From positions 1 through 9,084 of the forward strand of contig DATDFL010000026.1 in the NCBI GenBank assembly GCA_036522595.1: a stretch of DNA of 9,084 nt. Direction: 5' to 3'. Each line of letters starts with the position of its first letter. Position 1 is the stretch's first letter. This document shows positions 1 to 6,793 of this stretch, piece by piece. The position numbers and the translations under genes are program-made. Under the pieces are notes generated by a model. The model was not told where the DNA came from. It saw only the letters and a list, made by a program, of their open reading frames with translations, and searched no databases. This stretch comes from AC-32 sp036522595. GTDB lineage: Bacteria > Actinomycetota > Thermoleophilia > Gaiellales > Gaiellaceae.

Positions 1-563
1 CCTTCGGTGCCCTCGAGGACGCGGTCGAGGTCGCTCGACTCCGTCGGCAGGCCAATCGAGGCGATGAGCTCGCGCTCCGGCGGGTCGAGGCTCCGCGCGC
101 CGAGCAGCAGCACGTTCCTCGGCTCGACCGACCCCGAGTCGAGCAGCATCCGCAGCGGCATTCCCCAGAGGTTTCCGGACGGCGAGGACTCGGGCGTGTT
201 CAGGTCGCCGTGCGCGTCGAGCCAGACGAGCGCGAGCCGGCCGTAGCGCGTCGCAAGCCCCTCGACCGCGCCGATGTGCGAGCAGCAACAGCCGCCGAGG
301 ACGAGCGGGCGCTCGGGAAGCTCGGTGGCAATCGCCAGGTTCTGCTCGCCGAGCGTCTCCTCCTCGACGACCGCGGCCTCCGGATACGGGAGCGGCAGGC
401 GCGCAGCCTCGGCCATCGACTCCCCGCCCTCGCCCCAAGCCTGCGGGACGCGGACGAGCCCGGCCGCGAACTCGCGACCGCACGCATGGCACTCGTAGCC
501 TGGGCCGAGCGCGACCGCAGTGAAGGTGCCGCAGTCGGGGCAGCGTGCGCGGAGCCGAGACAC
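1..563 (-). CDS. Arginase-family (ureohydrolase) protein with N-terminal zinc ribbon, C-terminus beyond window
   Basis: Ureohydrolases hydrolyse guanidino compounds (arginine, agmatine and relatives) at a two-manganese site. I read 187 codons from GTG 563, the first codon after an in-frame TGA. Residues 8-11 (CPDC) and 25-28 (CHAC) form a two-CxxC zinc ribbon. The arginase core follows: GG at 90-91, DAHGD at 116-120 giving metal ligands D116, H118 and D120, and SGNLWGMP at 129-136. The canonical GGDHS is replaced by GGCCCS, putting a Cys where the first metal-binding His normally lies (H96 is nearby), and the usual SGNxHGMP has Trp in place of His. The second metal-binding DxD lies outside the window. 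This is the last visible gene of the HAD-GNAT-GNAT operon, abutting the preceding stop with no gap. Family membership is secure. Substrate and activity are open because of the altered residues. Confidence 0.85.
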   Translation of the reverse strand, partial: MSRLRARCPDCGTFTAVALGPGYECHACGREFAAGLVRVPQAWGEGGESMAEAARLPLPYPEAAVVEEETLGEQNLAIATELPERPLVLGGCCCSHIGAVEGLATRYGRLALVWLDAHGDLNTPESSPSGNLWGMPLRMLLDSGSVEPRNVLLLGARSLDPPERELIASIGLPTESSDLDRVLEGTE

Positions 564-1484
564 TCAGAGGCCCGCCTTCTCGTACCAGACCTGGCGGCCC
601 GTTTCGCGCATGCCCACGCGCTCGTAGACGCGCACCGCGCCCGTCGCGTTGTCGGCGCGCACGCCGAGCCCGACCCGCTTGCACCCGCGGGCGCGCAGCT
701 CCCGGAACGAATGGAGCAGCAGCGCCGAGCCCAGGCCCTTGCGACGCCACGACCGTCGCACGCCGATCACCGAGACCCAGCCGAGCTCGTCGTCGCCAGC
801 CCACTCGCTGCGGCAGAGTGAGATCCCCACGAGCTCGTCGCCGCTGAATGCGAGGAACCAGAGCTCCGGGTCGAACGGCTCTCGCCTGACCCAGTGCAGC
901 CAGTCCTCGAACGACTCGGAGATGTAATCGCGCCCCTGGTCCGCGAACGTCTCGCACTGCAACTCGTACGCGGCGCGATCGTCCCCGTCGCCGTCACGGG
1001 TGCGGACCGAGATTCCTTCGGGCCAGTGCGGCTCGGCGGGCTCGGCTTCGAGGTCGGCAACCATCCGCAGGGAGTAGCGCTGCACCTCGAACCCGCGCTT
1101 CTCGAGAAGCTGCCGCGCGGCCTCCGCTCGCTCGGCCGTCCAGATCCGGAGCCTGCCGCCCGGTGACGCGAGCTCCCGCGCCCGCGCCTCCACGAACCCG
1201 AGCAGTGCTGCGCTTGCGTCGCCGTGTTCCGGGCCCGCCCGCACGTCGCCGAACACGAGCTTGGCGTCGCCCGCGAGCTGGACCGCCTCGGCGTAGCCGA
1301 CGATCCTCCCGCCGTCGACCGCGACCCGGACGTCTTTGGCGAGGTCGAACGACGGAAATTCGAGCCAGACGGCCACCTCCTCCGCCGAGTCGAGGTCGAA
1401 GCCGGCCGGCCGGTTGAACTCGTTGAGCGCCTCGGCGATAGCGGCTGCATCCTCGCGGACGGGCGGGCGGAGCTCCACGGTCAC
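564..1484 (-). CDS. Double-GNAT acetyltransferase, mycothiol-synthase (MshD)-like, copy 1
   Basis: This 306-residue protein has two tandem GNAT folds. The N-terminal half (about 1-145) is a degenerate GNAT domain with a strand motif RVAVDGGRIVGYAEAV near 53-68. The C-terminal half (about 158-306) keeps the acetyl-CoA pyrophosphate-binding motif RRKGLGSA at 247-254 after the beta-4 strand GWVSVIGV, and ends in the typical ADNATGAVRVYERVGM segment. Size and two-domain layout match MshD, which acetylates the cysteinyl amine in mycothiol synthesis, but the true substrate cannot be read from the sequence. GTG 1484 is chosen because it overlaps the TGA of the upstream paralog (GTGA). The open frame continues upstream to 1823 only as a shadow of that paralog. 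No strong ribosome site is seen, so translation probably depends on coupling. Its stop abuts the arginase-family start. Confidence 0.88.
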   Translation of the reverse strand: MTVELRPPVREDAAAIAEALNEFNRPAGFDLDSAEEVAVWLEFPSFDLAKDVRVAVDGGRIVGYAEAVQLAGDAKLVFGDVRAGPEHGDASAALLGFVEARARELASPGGRLRIWTAERAEAARQLLEKRGFEVQRYSLRMVADLEAEPAEPHWPEGISVRTRDGDGDDRAAYELQCETFADQGRDYISESFEDWLHWVRREPFDPELWFLAFSGDELVGISLCRSEWAGDDELGWVSVIGVRRSWRRKGLGSALLLHSFRELRARGCKRVGLGVRADNATGAVRVYERVGMRETGRQVWYEKAGL

Positions 1485-2353
1485 GAGAGCTGCTTCTCGT
1501 AGGTTGTGTTCCGCCGGGCGACCCGCATACCCGCCCGCTCGTAGAGCCGGACCGCGCCGGTCTCGTTCTGCGCGTCGACGCCTAGGCCGACCCGGGTCCC
1601 GCCGCGGCTGAGGAAGTCTCGGAAGGAGTGGTTGAGCAGCGCGGTGGCCAGGCCGCGCCGGCGCCACTGCGGCCGGACACCGAGGGTCCCGATCCAGCCG
1701 AATTGCGGGTCGCCGGAGAAGTGCCAGTTGTTTGCGGAGAAGCCCGCGATCTCGCCGCCCTCCTCCGCGAGCCAGATGAGCATCGGGTCGAAGTTCTCGC
1801 GCCCAAACGCGTCGGAGCTCCATTCCTCGAACGGCTGCACCCGGAAATACCAGTCCTCCGCAAATGCCTCGTTATTGGCCTCGTAGATGCGCCGCTCGTC
1901 GCCGGGCTGCAGCGTCCGCACCGAGATGCCGTCCGGCCAGCGAGGCTCCGGCAGATCGTCGTGCAGGTCGATGCGCATCTGGAACGAATGGCGCACGGGC
2001 TTCCAACCATCGGCTTCGGCTGCCGCTCGAAGAACGTCGTCGTCGCCCTGCACCACCACGCGCACCACGCCCTCGCCCGCGTGCGTCGCACCGGCCGTGA
2101 GCAGGGCCTTGGCCACATCCAAATCGGTGGTGCGCACATCGAGCTCCACCGCGTCCTCGCGGCGCTTCACGGCGTCGAGGTAGCCCACCAGCTGCCCGTC
2201 GCGCTCGGCAACCCGTATCCAGATGTCCGGTATGCCGAACCAGTGGCGAACCTCGCCCTCGGCGATCTCGGTCTCGCCGAAGGCCGACTGCGCGTGCTCG
2301 TTCAGAAGGTCTGCAATGGCGCCGGCCTGTTCCACGCGCGGCTCGCGAATCAC
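1481..2353 (-). CDS. Double-GNAT acetyltransferase, mycothiol-synthase (MshD)-like, copy 2
   Basis: This 290-residue paralog of the next gene in the operon has the same two-GNAT layout. The N-terminal domain (about 1-130) has the strand IWIRVAERDGQLVGYLDAV at 44-62 but no clear acetyl-CoA loop. The C-terminal domain (about 143-290) has GWIGTLGV at 219-226, the acetyl-CoA motif RRRGLATA at 231-238 and NETGAVRLYERAGM at 263-276. Over the last 72 alignable residues I count about 42 identities with copy 1 by eye, so this is a tandem duplication that has since diverged. The start is GTG 2353, overlapping the HAD gene's TGA as GTGA and preceded by a strong AGGAGGT six bases upstream. The substrate is unknown. 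MshD is the nearest characterised architecture I recognise, but one genome would normally need only one MshD. Confidence 0.88.
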   Translation of the reverse strand: MIREPRVEQAGAIADLLNEHAQSAFGETEIAEGEVRHWFGIPDIWIRVAERDGQLVGYLDAVKRREDAVELDVRTTDLDVAKALLTAGATHAGEGVVRVVVQGDDDVLRAAAEADGWKPVRHSFQMRIDLHDDLPEPRWPDGISVRTLQPGDERRIYEANNEAFAEDWYFRVQPFEEWSSDAFGRENFDPMLIWLAEEGGEIAGFSANNWHFSGDPQFGWIGTLGVRPQWRRRGLATALLNHSFRDFLSRGGTRVGLGVDAQNETGAVRLYERAGMRVARRNTTYEKQLS

Positions 2354-2988
2354 GTGACCACCTCCTCGAGCGTCTCGGGCAGGCGGCCGAGGTCGGGGAG
2401 CTCGCGCGTCGGCTCCGGGCCCGGGGTCTCGCCGAGCCGGTTGATCCAGATCGACTTCAGGTCGAGCTCGTTCGCGGGGGCGACGTCGTGGAACAGGCTC
2501 GCTGCGACGTGCACGTCGGGCGGGCGGCCCACCTCGCGCTCGAAGACCTGCCAGTGCCCGAGCGCCGGCTTGTACGACCCGATCTCGGAGGCAACGATCG
2601 CGAGCTCGAACGGGACGCCGATCTGCTCCTGCGATGCGTCGATGTAGTCCCGGTCGGTGTTGGAGAGGATCGCGAGCTTCCAGCCGGTGGCCCGCGCTCG
2701 CGTGAGCGCCTCGGGGACCTCGGGGAACGGCGTCCAGTTCGGCAGTGAGCGAGCGAGCGCGTCCTCCTCGCCGGCAGGAGCGCCGAGCTCGCGCATCGCC
2801 TCGGTCAGCACCTCGCGGTAGGAACGCGTCCCGTCGGCCTCGAGCTGCGGCTCGAGCTCGTGGTAGCGGTGAAGCAACCCGTCGGCTTGATCCTCACCGA
2901 ACACGCGCGCCAGCTCGCCCCGGATCCCGCCGTTCCAGTCGATCAGCGTCCCGTAGCAGTCGAAGGTGGCCCACCGGTCCCCTGCCAC
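2350..2988 (-). CDS. HAD-superfamily hydrolase, 2-haloacid dehalogenase type
   Basis: This 212-residue cytosolic hydrolase has all four HAD motifs. Motif I is FDCYGTLID at 9-17 with nucleophile D10. Motif II is ILSNTD at 107-112. Motif III is K140 in YKPALGHW. Motif IV is SLFHDVAPANELDLKS at 164-179. Phosphatases of this superfamily usually have DxD in motif I. Here the second position is Tyr12, as in L-2-haloacid dehalogenases, whose DxY enzymes cleave carbon-halogen bonds, although many family members have no proven dehalogenase activity. The length fits the family (about 210-240). It starts at GTG 2988 as head of the four-gene minus operon. There is no Shine-Dalgarno, and a TANNNT hexamer 7 bases upstream suggests a leaderless mRNA. 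Family placement is firm; the substrate is unknown. Confidence 0.88.
   Translation of the reverse strand: MAGDRWATFDCYGTLIDWNGGIRGELARVFGEDQADGLLHRYHELEPQLEADGTRSYREVLTEAMRELGAPAGEEDALARSLPNWTPFPEVPEALTRARATGWKLAILSNTDRDYIDASQEQIGVPFELAIVASEIGSYKPALGHWQVFEREVGRPPDVHVAASLFHDVAPANELDLKSIWINRLGETPGPEPTRELPDLGRLPETLEEVVT
2360..2366 (-). promoter_or_regulatory. Ribosome binding site of GNAT copy 2
   Basis: AGGAGGT on the minus strand lies inside the end of the HAD coding region, six bases before GTG 2353. It fixes that start and shows that the overlapping junction has its own initiation signal. Confidence 0.75.
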
Positions 2989-2994
2989 GCCACG

Positions 2995-3000
2995 AGCTTA
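2995..3000 (-). promoter_or_regulatory. Candidate -10 element of the HAD-GNAT-GNAT-arginase operon
   Basis: TAAGCT on the minus strand fits the actinobacterial TANNNT -10 pattern. Transcription starting about seven bases downstream would begin at or next to GTG 2988. No convincing -35 is seen. This is inference from spacing only. Confidence 0.4.
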
Positions 3001-3022
3001 CCGTTCGTAAACCGACCCTCAT

Positions 3023-3028
3023 TAGCCT
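3023..3028 (+). promoter_or_regulatory. Candidate -10 element of the esterase gene
   Basis: TAGCCT fits TANNNT and lies seven bases before ATG 3036, the spacing expected for a leaderless transcript. No Shine-Dalgarno precedes the ATG. It shares the 47-base divergent gap with the HAD promoter candidate. Confidence 0.4.
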
Positions 3029-3035
3029 CGCCCCG

Positions 3036-3863
3036 ATGCGACGCTGGCTCGGGCTGGCGGCTGTGGTCTTCCTCGCGACGATCGGCTGGCTGGCCGTTCG
3101 TGACATCCGCCGCGGTTACTGGACCACCCGCGGTGCGCACGTCGACCGTTTCAGGCTGCACAGCCGTCTCCTCCACCGCGGGCTCGACGAGGTGCTCGTC
3201 ACGCCACGCGGCGGCGGGAGAGGGCGGCCGCTGCTCGTCTTCCTGCACGGGCGCAACTCGTCGCCGGATTCGAACCTGAGCGATTCGTTCTTCAAAGGGC
3301 TGCGCGCTCTCGGAGACCGCGCACCCAACGTCCTCTTCGCGAACGGCGGCAACCACAGCTACTTCCACGACCGGGCGGAGGGGCCGTGGGGCTCGTACAT
3401 CCTGCGCGAGGCGATCCCCGCGGCGGTCGCGAGGGCCGGCGCCGACCCTCGTCGCGTGGCCATCGGCGGGATCTCGATGGGCGGGTTCGGCGCGCTCGAT
3501 CTCGGGCGGATCGCGCCGCACCGCTTCTGCGCAGTGGGTGGACACTCGGCGGCGATGTGGTTCCGCGGAGGGGACACGCCCGCGGGCGCGTTCGACGACG
3601 CGGAGGACTTCAAGCGCAACGACGTCCTCGGCTTCGCCCGCTCACGCTCGCCCTATCAATCACCGGTCTGGATCGACGTGGGCACCGAAGACCCGTTCCT
3701 GCAGAGCGACACCGCGCTCGCACACGAGCTCCGAGCCGACGGCGCCCGCGTCACATTCCACGTCTGGCCCGGGAAGCACGGGAGTCCCTACTGGCACCGC
3801 CACATGGCGCAGTACCTGAGCTTCTACACCGCCGCCTGCGACCAGGCTCGCGCGGAGCCGTAG
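3036..3863 (+). CDS. Membrane-anchored or secreted esterase, alpha/beta-hydrolase of the esterase D type
   Basis: This 275-residue serine hydrolase begins with RR and a hydrophobic stretch at about 4-21 (WLGLAAVVFLATIGWLAV), which reads as a signal anchor or uncleaved signal peptide, so the enzyme probably acts outside the membrane. The catalytic domain shows the oxyanion segment FLHGRN at 69-74, the nucleophile elbow GGISMGG with S147, then D219 (GTEDPF) and H248 (PGKHGS), a complete triad in family order. It belongs with esterase D / antigen 85-like hydrolases. The substrate (acyl ester, feruloyl-like or other) is not evident. The start is ATG 3036, because the frame upstream to 2745 lies over the HAD gene. 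It is transcribed alone, and its stop lies 5 bases from the stop of convergent fabF. Confidence 0.85.
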   Translation: MRRWLGLAAVVFLATIGWLAVRDIRRGYWTTRGAHVDRFRLHSRLLHRGLDEVLVTPRGGGRGRPLLVFLHGRNSSPDSNLSDSFFKGLRALGDRAPNVLFANGGNHSYFHDRAEGPWGSYILREAIPAAVARAGADPRRVAIGGISMGGFGALDLGRIAPHRFCAVGGHSAAMWFRGGDTPAGAFDDAEDFKRNDVLGFARSRSPYQSPVWIDVGTEDPFLQSDTALAHELRADGARVTFHVWPGKHGSPYWHRHMAQYLSFYTAACDQARAEP

Positions 3864-3868
3864 GCCGT

Positions 3869-5137
3869 TTAGTCCTCGAAGCGGCGGACGACGATCGTGG
3901 CGTTGTGGCCGCCGAAGCCGAATGAGTTCGAGACCGCCGTGCGTACGTCTGCCTCACGCGCCTCGTTCGGGATGTAGTCGAGGTCGCACTCGGGGTCGGG
4001 GTCTTCGTAGTTGATCGTCGGCGGCAGCACGCCGTGCTTGACCGCGAGGATCGAGAAGATCGCCTCGACGCCACCGGCGGCTCCCAGGCAGTGCCCGGTA
4101 GCGCCCTTCGTGGAGGAGACCGGCGTCTTCTGCGCGTTCTCCTCGCCGAGCGCGAGCTTCAACACGCGCGTCTCGGAGGCATCGCCGAGCGGCGTCGACG
4201 TCCCGTGCGCGTTGATGTAGTCGATCTCGTCCGGACCGATACCCGCATCGCCGAAGGCCATGGTCATCGCGCGTGCCGGGTTCTTGCCCGAAGGGTCGGG
4301 CTCGGTGATGTGGCGCGCATCCGACGACACGCCGTAGCCGAGCAGCTCCGCGTAGATGTTCGCCCCGCGGGCCCGCGCGTGCTCGAGCTCCTCCAGCACG
4401 ACGACGGCACCCGCCTCGCCCATCACGAACCCGTCTCGCCCGGCATCGAACGGCCGCGACGCCTTCTCCGGAGCGTCGTTCCTGCGCGAGAGCGCCCGCA
4501 TGGCGCTGAAGCCGGCGATGCCGACCTCGGTGACCGGCGCCTCGGTGCCGCCGCAGAGCATCACGTCGGCGCGCCCGAGGCGAATCGCGTCTGCGCCGTC
4601 TCCCATCGCCATGTTCGAGGCGGCGCAGGCCGTGCACTGCGACCCGAGTGGCCCCTGCGTCCCGAGCTGCATCGAGACCCAGGCCGCGCCCATGTTCGGG
4701 ATGATCTCAGGGATCGAGAACGGATTGACGCGATCGGGCCCGCGCTCGAGCAGCTCCGAGTGGCAGTCCTGAAAGGCCTTCAGGCCCCCGATTCCGGTGG
4801 CGATCGACGCCCCGATCCGATCGGGCTCGCTGGCAATGTCAAGGCCGGAATCGCGCTCTGCCATCCGGGCGGCCGCGACGATCAGATGCGCGAAGCGGTC
4901 CATCCGCCGCGCCTGCTTGCGCTCGATGAACTCGGTCGCGTCGAAATCCTTCACCTCGCACGCGAAGTGCACCGAGTACTCGCTCGAATCGAACTGCGTG
5001 ATCTCGCCGGCGCCCGACCGTCCCGCGACGAGGTTCTCCCAGCTCGTCTCCACGTCGTTTCCGAGCGGGGTCAGCGCACCGAGGCCGGTGATCACGACCC
5101 TGCGCCGTCCGTTCATGCTGCCATTGGTTGCGTTCAC
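3869..5137 (-). CDS. fabF: Beta-ketoacyl-ACP synthase II (KAS II), FabF
   Basis: FabF performs the elongating Claisen condensation of malonyl-ACP with acyl-ACP in FAS II. The 422-residue sequence is a full thiolase-fold condensing enzyme. Active-site C171 lies in CTACAAS, H311 in NAHGTSTPLGD, K344 and H349 in SSTKGATGH, and the gating loop GFGG is at 407-410, so the Cys-His-His set is complete. The start is GTG 5137, overlapping the fabG TGA as GTGA and preceded by GGAGGG eight bases upstream. An internal ATG at residue 8 (5116) would look more like the usual family N-terminus but lacks a comparable ribosome site. It is the last gene of the fab operon and converges on the esterase gene without a visible terminator. 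Confidence 0.96.
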   Translation of the reverse strand: MNATNGSMNGRRRVVITGLGALTPLGNDVETSWENLVAGRSGAGEITQFDSSEYSVHFACEVKDFDATEFIERKQARRMDRFAHLIVAAARMAERDSGLDIASEPDRIGASIATGIGGLKAFQDCHSELLERGPDRVNPFSIPEIIPNMGAAWVSMQLGTQGPLGSQCTACAASNMAMGDGADAIRLGRADVMLCGGTEAPVTEVGIAGFSAMRALSRRNDAPEKASRPFDAGRDGFVMGEAGAVVVLEELEHARARGANIYAELLGYGVSSDARHITEPDPSGKNPARAMTMAFGDAGIGPDEIDYINAHGTSTPLGDASETRVLKLALGEENAQKTPVSSTKGATGHCLGAAGGVEAIFSILAVKHGVLPPTINYEDPDPECDLDYIPNEAREADVRTAVSNSFGFGGHNATIVVRRFED

Positions 5138-5868
5138 ATCCCGAGCCCTCCGTCGACGAGCAGCACTTCGCCCGTGATGAACGAGGCCTCGTCGGAACAG
5201 AGGAAGCGTACAGCGCCCGCGATGTCTTCCGGATCGCCGAGCCGTCCCAGCGGTGTGTTCTGCAGCATCACGTCGCGGCCCTCCTCGGGAATCGCGTCGG
5301 TCAGTCGCGAGTGCACATACCCGGGCGCGACGACATTCGCACGCACGTTGCGGCTTCCGACCTCCCGCGCGAGCGACTTCGTGAAGCCGATGATCCCGGC
5401 CTTCGAGGCGCCGTAGTTCGTCTGCCCGAGGTTGCCGTGGATGCCGACGATGCTGGAGACGTTCACGATCGAGCCGGCCTTCCGCTTCATCATTCCGCGG
5501 ATCACCGCACGGCAGGTGAAGTAGACGGACGAGAGGTTGGTGTCGATCACGGTCCGCCAGTCCTCGTCCGACATCCGCGCCAGCAACCCGTCGCGCGTCA
5601 CACCCGCGTTGTTGACGAGGATGTCCAGGTCGCCGGCCTCGTCGACGAGGTTGCGCGCGGCCTCTGGGTCGGAGACGTCCGCCTGAACGGCGCGGGCGCC
5701 CGCTTCCTGCGCCACCGCCTCGGCTTCGTCCGCTCCGGAGTTGTAGCCGAGCGTCACGGAAGCGCCTGAACGCGCGAGCTCGAGCACGATCGCCTTGCCG
5801 ATGCCGCGAGAGCCGCCGGTGACGAGCGCCGTCTTGCCCTCGAGGGAGCAGAAGCCTGCGTCAGGCAG
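5134..5868 (-). CDS. fabG: 3-oxoacyl-ACP reductase FabG, probable CTG start
   Basis: FabG is the NADPH-dependent short-chain dehydrogenase that reduces 3-oxoacyl-ACP. From CTG 5868 the protein has 244 residues, the same as E. coli FabG. The glycine-rich cofactor motif TGGSRGIG is at 17-24, NNAG at 86-89, and the catalytic set is N111, S139, Y152 (YGASK) and K156, each one position above E. coli numbering. The first ATG/GTG/TTG in frame is GTG 5787, which would delete the first 27 residues including the whole TGxxxGIG loop. An in-frame TGA at 5926-5928 limits the upstream frame, and between it and 5787 the only near-standard start is CTG 5868, with GGGAGA nine bases upstream. It overlaps the end of fabD by 8 bases and fabF by 4. 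The function is certain; the exact start is inferred. Confidence 0.93.
   Translation of the reverse strand: MPDAGFCSLEGKTALVTGGSRGIGKAIVLELARSGASVTLGYNSGADEAEAVAQEAGARAVQADVSDPEAARNLVDEAGDLDILVNNAGVTRDGLLARMSDEDWRTVIDTNLSSVYFTCRAVIRGMMKRKAGSIVNVSSIVGIHGNLGQTNYGASKAGIIGFTKSLAREVGSRNVRANVVAPGYVHSRLTDAIPEEGRDVMLQNTPLGRLGDPEDIAGAVRFLCSDEASFITGEVLLVDGGLGM
5146..5151 (-). promoter_or_regulatory. Ribosome binding site of fabF
   Basis: GGAGGG on the minus strand lies within the last fabG codons, eight bases before GTG 5137. It supports that GTG over the downstream ATG at 5116. Confidence 0.75.
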
Positions 5869-6793
5869 AGTGGAGAATCTCCCGCAGCTTCTCGAGAGAA
5901 GCCAGGTCGCCCACCGGGATCGTCTTCACGCTTCTGTCGATCCTCTTCAGTAAACCGCTGAGAACGTTCCCGGGCCCCACCTCGACGAAGACCTTCACGC
6001 CCTGGCGCATCAGCTCGCGCGCGGCCTGCGTGAACTTGACCGGAGCGGTGAGCTGCTCGACGAGGAGCGCCGCCATCCGCTGCGCCGGCTCGATCTTCGC
6101 CGTCACCGTGGACATGAACGGCGCGATCGGCTCGCTGAACCGCGCCTTCTCGACCGCCGGCCGCAGCGCCTCCGCCGCACGCTCTATCAACGGGCTGTGG
6201 AATGCCCCGGAGACCCGGAGCTTCACGGTGCGCCGCGCGCCCTGGAGCTGCGCCTCGCTGCAGCACTCGTCGACTGCGAGGTTCTCGCCGGAGATGACGA
6301 TTTGCCCCGGGCAGTTGTAGTTCGCCGGCCACACACGCGTGATCTTCTGGCAGAGCGCCTCGACGACCTCGTCGGCGAGCCCCAGAATCGCGGCCATCGA
6401 GCCCGGGTTCTCCTTCGCCGCTGCGGCCATCGCCAGCCCACGCTGGCGGACTAGGGCGATCGCGCCCTCGTCGTCGATCGCGCCCGAGGCCGCCAGCGCC
6501 GCGAACTCGCCGACCGAGTGGCCGACGACGAAGTCCGGCTTATAGCCTTGCGCGCGGATCGCCGCCAGGACGGCAAGGCTCGTGGCGACGAGTGCCGGCT
6601 GCTGCACCTCGGTCTCGACAAGCTCGGCCTCGGGCGCCTCGAAGCAGAGGCGGGCGAGGTCCAGACCGGAAGCCTCGCTCCCGCGGCGGTACACGTCCAT
6701 GGCCTCAGGCACCGCGTAGGCGATGTCCCGGCCCATTCCCGCCTCGAGCGAGCCCTGGCCTGGGAAGCAGAATGCGATCTTTCCGGCGCTCAT
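5861..6793 (-). CDS. fabD: Malonyl-CoA:ACP transacylase FabD
   Basis: FabD transfers malonyl from CoA to acyl carrier protein, supplying the extender unit to FabH and FabF. The 310-residue protein matches the usual length. PGQGS is at 11-15 with oxyanion Q13, the nucleophile S93 lies in GHSVGE, the carboxylate-binding R118 in QRG, and catalytic H199 in GAFHS. VEVGPGNVLSGLLKR near the C-terminus is also typical. ATG 6793 overlaps the fabH TGA as ATGA and has GGAGG six bases upstream, so the 14 extra upstream in-frame residues are rejected. It is the only gene in this operon starting with ATG. Its end overlaps the proposed fabG start. Confidence 0.96.
   Translation of the reverse strand: MSAGKIAFCFPGQGSLEAGMGRDIAYAVPEAMDVYRRGSEASGLDLARLCFEAPEAELVETEVQQPALVATSLAVLAAIRAQGYKPDFVVGHSVGEFAALAASGAIDDEGAIALVRQRGLAMAAAAKENPGSMAAILGLADEVVEALCQKITRVWPANYNCPGQIVISGENLAVDECCSEAQLQGARRTVKLRVSGAFHSPLIERAAEALRPAVEKARFSEPIAPFMSTVTAKIEPAQRMAALLVEQLTAPVKFTQAARELMRQGVKVFVEVGPGNVLSGLLKRIDRSVKTIPVGDLASLEKLREILHSA
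5878..5883 (-). promoter_or_regulatory. Candidate ribosome binding site for a CTG start of fabG
   Basis: GGGAGA on the minus strand, inside the last fabD codons, is nine bases before CTG 5868. No other standard start lies downstream at useful spacing in the fabG frame, so it supports the unusual start. Confidence 0.5.

Noticed and set aside
210..821. A 203-residue plus-strand open frame at the left end
   Set aside because: It is antisense to the arginase-family core and the GNAT acetyl-CoA domain, and its low-complexity Arg/Ala-rich composition fits a shadow.
1485..1823. N-terminal extension of GNAT copy 1 to 419 residues
   Set aside because: The extra part lies over the paralog's catalytic domain in another frame and has no domain similarity. 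GTG 1484 at the GTGA overlap gives the expected two-GNAT length.
1628..2647. A 339-residue plus-strand open frame opposite GNAT copy 2 and the HAD gene
   Set aside because: It is a shadow frame with no motif and no initiation signal, while the minus strand carries clear family motifs throughout.
2998..3010. Short inverted repeat TTAC-N5-GTAA in the HAD-esterase gap
   Set aside because: Four-base arms are too short to separate from chance, unlike the 8-base arms in the fabZ-birA gap.
2745..3035. Upstream extension of the esterase frame
   Set aside because: It overlaps the start half of the HAD gene antisense and is Arg/Ser-rich. The hydrophobic anchor begins right after ATG 3036, as expected for a true N-terminus.
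3864..3868. Possible bidirectional terminator between esterase and fabF
   Set aside because: Only five bases separate the stops, and I see no GC hairpin followed by a T run on either strand nearby.
4034..5416. A 460-residue open frame on the plus strand opposite fabF and fabG
   Set aside because: It is antisense to two genes with complete catalytic motifs. Its product is Arg/His/Asp-rich without a recognisable domain, as expected from the complement of high-GC coding DNA.
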